Origin: a virus
IMG/VR virus record: IMGVR_UViG_3300029319_000091
Coordinates: 1,697-44,293 of that record
DNA length: 42,597 nucleotides
Strand: one strand, 5' to 3'
Below are positions 1-6,250 of this stretch, piece after piece. The position numbers were made by a program, and so were the translations under genes. The notes under the pieces were generated by a model. It did no database searches and was not told where the DNA came from. It saw nothing but the letters and a program-made list of their open reading frames with translations. The first letter of the stretch is position 1; each line of letters begins with the position of its first letter.

Positions 1-170
1 AACATAACGGCTTATTGCAAACCAGTAATGGCTGGGGCCAATCAAAAGTTTTGGGATTAGTAATGAGCGTATATCACGGATTGTTTTATATTCACGAAGA
101 AAAAAGATTTGCTCGATGGGAAGAGTACATTGAGTTTTATCGTCAACAACGGTTAAAAGAAAATGCCTAA
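1..170 (+). CDS. 3' end of a gene cut by the window edge, unknown
   Basis: The frame is open from the window edge (first full codon at 3) to the TAA at 168-170. The visible product is about 56 residues and starts HNGLLQTSNGWGQS; an internal ATG lies at 63. The C-terminal half is aromatic and charged (YHGLFYIHEEKRFARWEE). The stop overlaps the next start (ATG at 163), so the two genes are translationally coupled. I recognise no family. An independent short gene starting at 63 is possible, but the uninterrupted upstream frame favours a truncated longer gene. Confidence 0.6.
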   Translation, partial: HNGLLQTSNGWGQSKVLGLVMSVYHGLFYIHEEKRFARWEEYIEFYRQQRLKENA

Positions 171-483
171 AAAGTTACAAGAAAATTCTGTTTGGGCTAA
201 GTACGACATAGACCAAGACGGAACTGTTTCAGATGAGGAGCTTGAACGTGCTACTCAAATGTTAGAATTAGATTTAAGAGAAGAAAAGCAAGATTCACAA
301 AGACGTATTGCTTGGGTAGCTATGTCTTCTATGGTGTTGTATTCATTATTGCCTTTATTTCCGTTTGTACCAGAAGCTCGTTTATCAACCTTGTCTTCAC
401 TGAGTGATATGTTGTTCCTTAGTCAGGCTTCTATTATAGGCTTGTATTTTGGCGCTACGGCCTATATGTCGCGTAAACCTTAA
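163..483 (+). CDS. EF-hand membrane protein, holin-like candidate
   Basis: This 106-residue protein has a textbook 12-residue EF-hand loop at residues 15-26 (D15, D17, D19, G20, V22, E26 of DIDQDGTVSDEE). A charged helix (about 27-46) follows, then two hydrophobic segments (about 49-69 and 84-102) and a basic tail. The loop should bind Ca2+, and the two segments should insert in the inner membrane. It overlaps the preceding stop and lies about 1.3 kb upstream of the spanins and endolysin, so a holin or membrane-sensing role is possible. That role is inference only; phage holins do not normally carry EF-hands. Confidence 0.8.
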   Translation: MPKKLQENSVWAKYDIDQDGTVSDEELERATQMLELDLREEKQDSQRRIAWVAMSSMVLYSLLPLFPFVPEARLSTLSSLSDMLFLSQASIIGLYFGATAYMSRKP

Positions 484-492
484 AAGTTTACT

Positions 493-957
493 ATGATAAT
501 TGAAAGCGTAGCAGCGGCAGGTGCGATCCTGTCTACAATATCGACCGCAATAAACAAGTTAAATGAGGTTGGAGATGGAGCCGCAAAAGCTGTTGAGTTG
601 ATGCAAGGCTTTAGTGACGCGCTTGATTCGTTTGAGCGCGAAAAGAAAGACTCGATTATCAATAACCTGTCATCTCAAGAACTTTTAAAACTCGAAAGCA
701 TTAAACATAGACGCGATCAGTGGGAAAAGTCATTGCATGATATGCTTGTGATACATGATCCAGCTTTGTTGCAACGATGGGATGAAGCTAAGGCTAGGCA
801 GAAAGCTAACCACAAACGGCAGATGGAAGCGATCAAGGCGAGAGCTGCTGCTAGAAAGAAGATGATCCAACAAATTTGGGTCGTAATGGGAGTAACGGCT
901 ATAGGTTTGCTTTGTGCGTTTATACTTATAGGCGGGATTATATTAATATTTAAGTAG
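493..957 (+). CDS. Helical protein with C-terminal membrane anchor
   Basis: This is a 154-residue protein. The N-terminal part (1-45) is a small-residue-rich helix starting IIESVAAAGAILSTISTAIN. The middle (about 48-125) is highly charged and probably coiled coil, ending in a KARAAARKK stretch. The C-terminus (about 128-153) is one hydrophobic membrane segment. It sits between the EF-hand membrane protein and a run of small basic proteins, on the same strand. I do not recognise the family. A membrane-associated structural or lysis-accessory role would fit, but nothing in the sequence proves it. Confidence 0.75.
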   Translation: MIIESVAAAGAILSTISTAINKLNEVGDGAAKAVELMQGFSDALDSFEREKKDSIINNLSSQELLKLESIKHRRDQWEKSLHDMLVIHDPALLQRWDEAKARQKANHKRQMEAIKARAAARKKMIQQIWVVMGVTAIGLLCAFILIGGIILIFK

Positions 958-975
958 TAAATAGAAGGTGTAAAA

Positions 976-1179
976 ATGCCGCCAAAGAAAACAGCAAAGA
1001 AGAAAACTAAATCTAAGGTTAACGAAGCTGGAAATTATACAAAGCCAACTATGAGAAAGGCTTTGTTTAACAAAATAAAAGCCGGATCAAAAGGCGGTAA
1101 GCCTGGGCAGTGGTCTGCTCGTAAAGCGCAAATGCTTGCCAAGCAATATAAAGCTAAAGGTGGTGGATACAAAAGCTAA
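976..1179 (+). CDS. Small Lys-rich phage protein
   Basis: This 67-residue, strongly basic protein has a Lys-rich head (PPKKTAKKKTKSK), then a conserved-looking core (NYTKPTMRKALFNKIKAG, then KGGKPGQWSARKAQMLAKQY) and a GGGYKS tail. I recall very similar small proteins in many uncultured marine phages, with no known function. The start is preceded by AAGGTG about 8 bases upstream, and the stop overlaps the next ATG (TAATG at 1177-1181). Nucleic-acid binding is plausible from charge alone. It is the first of three consecutive basic proteins. Confidence 0.8.
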   Translation: MPPKKTAKKKTKSKVNEAGNYTKPTMRKALFNKIKAGSKGGKPGQWSARKAQMLAKQYKAKGGGYKS

Positions 1180-1267
1180 TGGCTAAACAAGCACAGCAAA
1201 AAATAGAGACTAAAAAAAAATAGAAGAGCGTATTCGTCAGCAAAAGTTAAAAGAGCATAATCAATAA
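1179..1267 (+). pseudogene. Short ORF split by an A9 run (frameshift)
   Basis: An ATG at 1179 overlaps the preceding stop and reads MAKQAQQKIETKKK before TAG at 1221-1223. The stop comes directly after nine A residues (1212-1220). A -1 slip, or one missing A, would continue as IEERIRQQKLKEHNQ and stop at TAA 1265-1267, exactly overlapping the next ATG at 1267. The perfect fit to both neighbours says the 29-residue product is the intended gene. Either the homopolymer is a sequencing or assembly error, or the run is a programmed slippery site. Confidence 0.55.
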
Positions 1268-1509
1268 TGGCTTTAAAGAAATCACAAAAATCGTTAAAGA
1301 AGTGGACTAAACAGAAATGGAGAACTCCAAGTGGTAAGAAGTCTTCAGAAACTGGCGAAGTTTACGCTCCGGCAGCTACCATTAAAAAGCTTAAGTCTAC
1401 TGCAAAAGGAAAAAAGAAGCTGGCAGCAGCAAATAAAAAGAAAAGAGCCGCTACTGCAAAAGGAAAGCAACACGCAAAACACGGTTTACATAAAGGAAAG
1501 AAACGATAA
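1267..1509 (+). CDS. Small basic protein, DUF5872-like
   Basis: This 80-residue, very basic protein has the pattern KKWTKQKWRTPSGKKSSETG EVYAPAATIKKLKS followed by repeated Ala/Lys blocks and a KQHAKHGLHKGKKR tail. The W-x(4)-WRTPSGK-x(5)-GE-Y-P-A layout resembles the DUF5872 family as I remember it, which occurs in giant viruses and marine phages. Function is unknown; it may be DNA- or RNA-binding given its charge. It overlaps both neighbours by one base, so it belongs to a tightly coupled cluster. Confidence 0.8.
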   Translation: MALKKSQKSLKKWTKQKWRTPSGKKSSETGEVYAPAATIKKLKSTAKGKKKLAAANKKKRAATAKGKQHAKHGLHKGKKR

Positions 1510-1820
1510 TGCCTGCTAAAAAAGATCCAAGATTGGCTAGAGCAGGGGTTACTGGATTTAATAAACCCAAGCGAACCCCTAATCACCCTAAGAAGTCTCA
1601 TATAGTCGTAGCGAAGGAAGGCGATAAAATTAAGACTATTAGATTTGGACAGCAAGGCGTTAAGACAAATCAAACAGCAGGGCAGAGGAAAGCGTTTAAA
1701 TCTCGCCATGCAAAAAATATAAAAAAAGGTAAGCTTTCAGCAGCCTATTGGGCAAATCGTGTTAAATGGTCTCCTAGCAAAACTAAATCGCCTTCAAAGA
1801 AATGGAAGAAAGGATCTTAA
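1509..1820 (+). CDS. Small basic protein (DUF6321-like)
   Basis: This 103-residue basic protein has a conserved-looking core: DPRLARAGVTGFNKPKRTP, then SHIVVAKEGDKIKTIRFGQQ, then SRHAKNIKKGKLSAAYWANR and a Ser/Lys-rich tail. I recall this arrangement as a widespread phage family of unknown function (possibly named DUF6321; the name is from memory and uncertain). It overlaps the previous stop by one base and is followed directly by the i-spanin gene. Like its two basic neighbours it could be a minor virion or nucleoid component; there is no direct evidence. Confidence 0.8.
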   Translation: MPAKKDPRLARAGVTGFNKPKRTPNHPKKSHIVVAKEGDKIKTIRFGQQGVKTNQTAGQRKAFKSRHAKNIKKGKLSAAYWANRVKWSPSKTKSPSKKWKKGS

Positions 1821-2234
1821 ATGGGGTTTAAATTAAGCATTGGTTTAGGCATTGCGCTTTTTGCAGTTACTGGTGCATTTAAGCTTTACTACGATAAGTC
1901 ACAATCTGAATTGGACTCGTTTCAAATAAGGTTAGAACAGTCAATTCAAAATCAAAAAACGCTTGAAGGCACTATTGAAGAGCAAAATAATAATATAAAG
2001 AAAACTATTGAGAACCATAATCTTATGATTTCTCAAGTAGAGCGCCTACAAAAAGAAAACATGGAAGCGCAAAACGAGGTTACGAGGATTAAAAAAAAAT
2101 TTTCAGAACACGATCTAAATGTTCTATCTATGAAGAAGCCTTTGTTGGTAGAGAAGATCGTGAACAGAGCGACTCAAAAGGTTGGTAAAGAGCTTGAACA
2201 AATTACTTCTAGCCTTAATTCTGTTTCTAGTTAG
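1821..2234 (+). CDS. Rz: i-spanin (Rz-like)
   Basis: This 137-residue protein has one N-terminal membrane segment (about 3-22, after MGFKLS) and then a long Gln/Asn/Glu-rich coiled coil (about 28-100) with no other hydrophobic stretch. That is the classic type II inner-membrane i-spanin topology. The o-spanin candidate is encoded in another frame across its last 53 bases, as in other overlapping Rz/Rz1 pairs, and the endolysin follows 1.2 kb downstream. By family knowledge the pair spans the periplasm and fuses inner and outer membranes at lysis. The gene has little recognisable sequence similarity, so the call rests on topology and context. Confidence 0.85.
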   Translation: MGFKLSIGLGIALFAVTGAFKLYYDKSQSELDSFQIRLEQSIQNQKTLEGTIEEQNNNIKKTIENHNLMISQVERLQKENMEAQNEVTRIKKKFSEHDLNVLSMKKPLLVEKIVNRATQKVGKELEQITSSLNSVSS

Positions 2235-2571
2235 CGGATGCTCTTTAACAGGAAATAGAAATATTCCAGAAGTTGCGCCTGTTGAAGTTGTTACCATAGA
2301 AAAAAAGGCACCCGTTTATCACCCGCCTCTTCCAGCATCAATTCAGTCTGTTCCTGTTGAATGGACAATATTAACTCCAGATCGCATGGAAGAGTACATA
2401 AATGATTTAAAAAAAGGCGAAGCTCCAGCAAATGTTTGGTATTCGTTAACGACTAAAGGATATGAAAATTTATCAGCTAATATGGCTGAAATTAAAAGAT
2501 ATCTAAGACAAGTTATTAGTATTGTAAAATACTATAAAGAGCTAGATGAGGAGCCTTCTAAAGATGAATGA
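2182..2571 (+). CDS. Rz1: o-spanin lipoprotein (Rz1-like)
   Basis: This 129-residue product starts at a TTG codon inside the i-spanin gene. It has a lipoprotein signal: basic start, hydrophobic stretch LLLALILFLVSG and a lipobox V-S-G-C with C20. The mature part is Pro-rich (VAPVEVV, APVYHPPLPAS) and then helical. A lipoprotein start nested in the end of an i-spanin gene is diagnostic of an outer-membrane o-spanin. At about 110 residues the mature part is longer than lambda Rz1. The TTG start is chosen because no ATG or GTG precedes the signal peptide closely. Confidence 0.82.
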   Translation: MVKSLNKLLLALILFLVSGCSLTGNRNIPEVAPVEVVTIEKKAPVYHPPLPASIQSVPVEWTILTPDRMEEYINDLKKGEAPANVWYSLTTKGYENLSANMAEIKRYLRQVISIVKYYKELDEEPSKDE

Positions 2572-3433
2572 AGCGTTAACAGAATATATGTTAAAAAGAA
2601 CTCCTAGGGTTCAGGAGTCTTTAAGAAAAGCTACAAAAGGAATGACCGATCAGCAGCAACAGGAGTTTTTAGCTGCAATGCAGTTTGGTGATACTGAGTT
2701 TCAATCTGAAATAGCCCCTTATATGCCTGAAGGATCGACTATTGATCCTAGTAAAGCAGCACTTGTTCCGCTTCCTTTGGAGCATAGAGAAAAAGGATAC
2801 GATTACAAAGGAATGGCAAGAAGAGGAAGTGATGAAGTTTTAAAAATGAATGTTCCAGGTGGAAAACAAATTGATATTCCTGGTAATAGAGTTTCAGCTC
2901 TTGGTGCTATTAATGCAAATCCTCAAGTGTATGCACATGAGTATAGGCATTTTGAAGATTCGGATGCATTTTATGAAACCAACAATAGACTTCTTGATGT
3001 GTTTGCCTCTAGGACTAAAACAGATTTTAAAAGAGCAGTTGCAAGTCTTGCTGATGCTGCTTTGTATGAAGCTCAAAAAAATGCAATTGCCGCTGGCGAT
3101 GAAGAAAAAAGCCAAAGTTATAAAACAACAGAAAATGCTTATTACTCGGCAAATAGTAAAAATCCTAGTATTAAGGAACTTGATTTAGCGTTAGACGATT
3201 TATTAACTAATGATCCGTATATTAGCCGTCAACTTCAAAAGGTAAACAATCTTATTTCTCTTGGAAATATTGAAGCTCCCGCTGTTGGCCCTCAATACGA
3301 AAGATTTCTTTCTAGCAAAAAAGAAAGAAAGCAAGAAAAAGAAAGAAAGCAAGAAATAAAGGATGAGGGTTATGAAGGCGCTGGGTTTTTGCCTATGGAT
3401 TTTAAAGAAGGCGGAAGGTCTAAATTAATATGA
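2564..3433 (+). CDS. HExxH protein, putative metalloprotease, in lysis cassette
   Basis: From the ATG at 2564 (GAGGAG 10 bases upstream; an in-frame ATG at 2546 is possible) this is a 289-residue protein. Residues 125-129 are HEYRH, a zinc-metallopeptidase signature, in the context NPQVYAHEYRHFEDSDAF. A third metal ligand is not obvious. The C-terminal part is helical and ends in a Lys/Glu repeat (KKERKQEKERKQEIK) and EGGRSKLI. It lies between the o-spanin and the endolysin and overlaps both. It could be an auxiliary cell-wall or virion-processing peptidase; the motif alone does not prove activity. Confidence 0.75.
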   Translation: MNEALTEYMLKRTPRVQESLRKATKGMTDQQQQEFLAAMQFGDTEFQSEIAPYMPEGSTIDPSKAALVPLPLEHREKGYDYKGMARRGSDEVLKMNVPGGKQIDIPGNRVSALGAINANPQVYAHEYRHFEDSDAFYETNNRLLDVFASRTKTDFKRAVASLADAALYEAQKNAIAAGDEEKSQSYKTTENAYYSANSKNPSIKELDLALDDLLTNDPYISRQLQKVNNLISLGNIEAPAVGPQYERFLSSKKERKQEKERKQEIKDEGYEGAGFLPMDFKEGGRSKLI

Positions 3434-3873
3434 AAATAAGTGAGGATGGTTTAGAGCTTATAAAAAAGTTTGAAGGTTGCGAAACTACTGCTTATCAAGA
3501 TAGCGTTGGTGTGTGGACGATAGGATTTGGTCATACCAAAGGAGTTGAAGAGGGTCAGACTTGTTCAATAGAAGATGCAGAGTCAATGCTTGCTGATGAG
3601 ATGGATGAATACGAAGGCTATATTAACAATATGGTTAAGGTTGAACTTCAGCAGCATGAGTTCGATGCGTTAGTTGCATGGGTATACAATCTTGGCCCAA
3701 CCAACCTTGGCGAAAGTACAATGTTGAAAGTGCTTAATGGAGGTCAGTTTGATCGTGTGCCAGATGAGATGAATCGGTGGACTCGTGCTGGTGGAAAGAT
3801 ACTTGAAGGCTTAGTCAGAAGAAGACAAGCGGAGTCTTTAATGTTTCAGAATTTGGATTGGAGACAGGTTTAA
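3430..3873 (+). CDS. Endolysin, GH24 lysozyme (muramidase)
   Basis: This 147-residue T4-lysozyme-type glycoside hydrolase cleaves the MurNAc-GlcNAc bond of peptidoglycan. The catalytic E15, D24 and T30 (KKFEG, then YQDSVGVWTIGFGHT) have the same spacing as E11, D20 and T26 of T4 lysozyme. A YNLG motif and a C-terminal GLVRRRQAES segment, typical of GH24, follow. There is no signal peptide or SAR-like N-terminus, so release should need a holin. It overlaps the preceding gene by 4 bases and abuts the next gene. Confidence 0.95.
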   Translation: MKISEDGLELIKKFEGCETTAYQDSVGVWTIGFGHTKGVEEGQTCSIEDAESMLADEMDEYEGYINNMVKVELQQHEFDALVAWVYNLGPTNLGESTMLKVLNGGQFDRVPDEMNRWTRAGGKILEGLVRRRQAESLMFQNLDWRQV

Positions 3874-5727
3874 ATGCCTCTAACCAAAATACAGTTTGCT
3901 CCTGGCGTTAACAAAGAGGGAACTGAATATACAGCGGATGCTGGTTGGTTTGATTCAGATAAAGTTAGATTTAGAAAGGGTCGTCCTGAAAAAATAGGAG
4001 GCTGGGCTAAGTATTCATCTAGTTCATTTCTTGGCGTTTGTAGATCGTTGCATGATTGGGCCTCATTAGAGTCTATACGGTATATAGGTGTCGGGACTCA
4101 TTTAAAGTTTTATGTTAATCAAGGCTCAAGTTACCACGATGTAACGCCCATAAGGTCTACAACATCCGCTGGAGATGTGACGTTTGCAGCGACAGATGGT
4201 AGCTCTACTATTACAGCAACAGACACTGCTCATGGTGCAAATGTAAATGACTTTGTGACTTTTTCTGATGCAGCTTCGTTAGGTGGCAATGTCACCGCCG
4301 CTGTGCTTAATCAGGAATATCAGATTGCCTCTGTTCCAACGGCAAATACATTTACATTTGTAGCTAAAGACACAAGCGGAACCACTGTTACTGCAAATGC
4401 CAGCGATAGCGGCAACGGAGGCAGTAGCACTGTTGGTGCTTATCAGATTGGTGTAGGTCTTAACGCTTATGTAGAAGGTACTGGTTGGGGTGCTGGAGCA
4501 TGGGGCGAAGGGACATTTGGATCTGTAAGTTCGTTAAGCGCATCTAGTCAGCTCAGACTGTACAGCCAAGATAACTTTGGAGAAGACTTAGTATTCAATG
4601 TTAGGGCTGGCGGTGTTTACTATTGGGACGAATCTTCTGGTACTGGTAATAGAGCCGTAGCATTAAGTGCGCTTTCAGGGGCATCTAATACTCCAACCGT
4701 CGCATTACAGGTTATGGTGTCTGATGTGGATCAGCACGTTATTTGTTTTGGCGCAAATCCAATAGGGTCAAGCAATATAGATCCTTTGTTTGTTAGATGG
4801 TCTGATCAAGAAAGCGCAGCCGATTGGACTCCAACTGCAACCAATACCGCTGGTGGAGCGAGAATAAACTCTGGCTCAACTATTGTTGGAGCAGTTCAAT
4901 CAAGACAAGAAATATTAATTTTTACTGACGCAAGCTTGCATAGCATGAGGTTTGTTGGTTCACCATTTATATTTCAGTTTAGTACGTTAAGTACTGATAT
5001 ATCCATGATATCGCCTAATGCTGCGGTAAATGCCAGAGGCGTTGTTTACTTTATGGACAAGGGTAACTTTTACACCTACAACGGTGCAGTTCAACCGTTG
5101 CAATGTAGCGTATTAGATTATGTATTTAGCAATCTAAATTTAAGTCAGGCATATAAAGTGTTTGCTGCTGAGAATAACGCACATTCGGAGGTTACTTGGT
5201 TTTATCCTATTGGAACTGGCGATACAGAAATTACCAACTATGTCACCTATAACTACGCAGAAAATCTTTGGTCTGTTGGCACATTGGTTCGAGGGGCATG
5301 GATAGGCGCGGCTACTAGAGACAATCCTTTAGCCTCATCTGTTATTACTACTACAGATGCAAATTACCTGTATAACCATGAAACAGGCTATGATGATGAT
5401 GGATCTGCAATGACCGCATATATTGAGTCGGGAGATCTAGAACTTAGCGATGGCGAAGTTTTCACCTTCATCAAAAGAATTATTCCAGACTTTAACTTTA
5501 GTGGATCTTCTGGAGAAGCCTCATTAGACATTACGCTTAAAGGAAGCAATTTTCCCTTGGAAGACGCATCTACTTTATCAACCTCGACTATTACTAATAG
5601 CAGTACCCAGGCTTTTGTGAGAACTAGAGCTAGACATTCTATTGTTAGATTAGAAAGCACTGGAGCTGGTTACGGCTGGAGACTTGGTGATTTAAGATTA
5701 GATATGAGAACAGACGGTAGAAGATAA
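3874..5727 (+). CDS. Tail/DNA-stabilisation protein (P22 gp10-like)
   Basis: This 617-residue protein opens with KIQFAPGVNKEGTEY, then WFDSDKVRFRKGRPEKIGGW. I associate this opening with phage proteins annotated as stabilisation protein (P22 gp10-like, Pfam Phage_stabilise), which plug or adapt the portal-tail channel. The rest is beta-rich (many Ser, Thr, Gly), with Ig-like low-complexity stretches around 105-190 and repeated aromatic blades that suit a beta-propeller. P22 gp10 is about 470 residues; the extra length lies mainly in the 100-190 insertion. It starts the structural block after the endolysin. Confidence 0.7.
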   Translation: MPLTKIQFAPGVNKEGTEYTADAGWFDSDKVRFRKGRPEKIGGWAKYSSSSFLGVCRSLHDWASLESIRYIGVGTHLKFYVNQGSSYHDVTPIRSTTSAGDVTFAATDGSSTITATDTAHGANVNDFVTFSDAASLGGNVTAAVLNQEYQIASVPTANTFTFVAKDTSGTTVTANASDSGNGGSSTVGAYQIGVGLNAYVEGTGWGAGAWGEGTFGSVSSLSASSQLRLYSQDNFGEDLVFNVRAGGVYYWDESSGTGNRAVALSALSGASNTPTVALQVMVSDVDQHVICFGANPIGSSNIDPLFVRWSDQESAADWTPTATNTAGGARINSGSTIVGAVQSRQEILIFTDASLHSMRFVGSPFIFQFSTLSTDISMISPNAAVNARGVVYFMDKGNFYTYNGAVQPLQCSVLDYVFSNLNLSQAYKVFAAENNAHSEVTWFYPIGTGDTEITNYVTYNYAENLWSVGTLVRGAWIGAATRDNPLASSVITTTDANYLYNHETGYDDDGSAMTAYIESGDLELSDGEVFTFIKRIIPDFNFSGSSGEASLDITLKGSNFPLEDASTLSTSTITNSSTQAFVRTRARHSIVRLESTGAGYGWRLGDLRLDMRTDGRR

Positions 5728-5924
5728 TGGCATCACAAAGACAAGAACCATTGCCTATACCCGCACAAGAATATGATGCGGAAAACGAAAGACTTAATAG
5801 AAGAACCATTGAGCTTGCCTTTCAGACTATGGAGAACGATGTGCAGCTTGCCAAGACGCAAGGTGACAAAGATGGATCTTTGGCTATGCGTCGATTCCAG
5901 TTTCTTTTGATGGGTGCATCTTGA
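5727..5924 (+). CDS. Small structural-module protein
   Basis: This 65-residue protein has an extended N-terminus (ASQRQEPLPIPAQEYD) and a helical, charged remainder (NERLNRRTIELAFQTMENDV). The start overlaps the preceding stop (TAATG) and its TGA overlaps the TTG start of the next gene. I do not recognise the family. Its tight place between two tail-type genes suggests a minor virion or assembly protein. Confidence 0.7.
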   Translation: MASQRQEPLPIPAQEYDAENERLNRRTIELAFQTMENDVQLAKTQGDKDGSLAMRRFQFLLMGAS

Positions 5925-6250
5925 CAGATGTACTTAAAGTATTAGGTCAGGTTGCTCCTTCTGCGACAACAGCAACTACCTTGTATACGGTTCCAGATCT
6001 GACACTAACAACAGTTAGCTCGTTAGTTGTTTGCAACAGAAGCGGATCAGGGGTTACCTATCGCGTTTCTGTAAGGGTTGCTGGCGCAGGCGCAGACAAC
6101 AAACAATTTTTATTTTATGACAAAGCGTTAGCTGCTAACGCAACTGATACCCATGTGATCGGTATGACATTAAATCAGACTGATGTAGTTACAGTTTATG
6201 GAAGTGATGGCAATTTAACATTTAACCTATTTGGGGTGGAAACAAGTTAA
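5921..6250 (+). CDS. Small beta-rich structural protein
   Basis: This 109-residue protein starts at TTG 5921, overlapping the previous stop. It is Thr, Val and Ala-rich with alternating hydrophobic strands (TTVSSLVVCNRSGSGVTYRV, then FLFYDKALAANATDTHVIGM). It looks like a small beta-sandwich as found in tail or head-fibre accessory proteins. The family is unnamed to me. The next gene starts in the stop codon (TAATG at 6248-6252). Confidence 0.75.
   Translation: MTDVLKVLGQVAPSATTATTLYTVPDLTLTTVSSLVVCNRSGSGVTYRVSVRVAGAGADNKQFLFYDKALAANATDTHVIGMTLNQTDVVTVYGSDGNLTFNLFGVETS

Noticed and set aside
3588-3600. CTGATGAG in the endolysin gene as a hammerhead core
   Set aside because: No pairing stem II and no GAAA follow at the right distance; it is ordinary coding sequence. 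The same holds for CTGATGA near 12470 and 17725.
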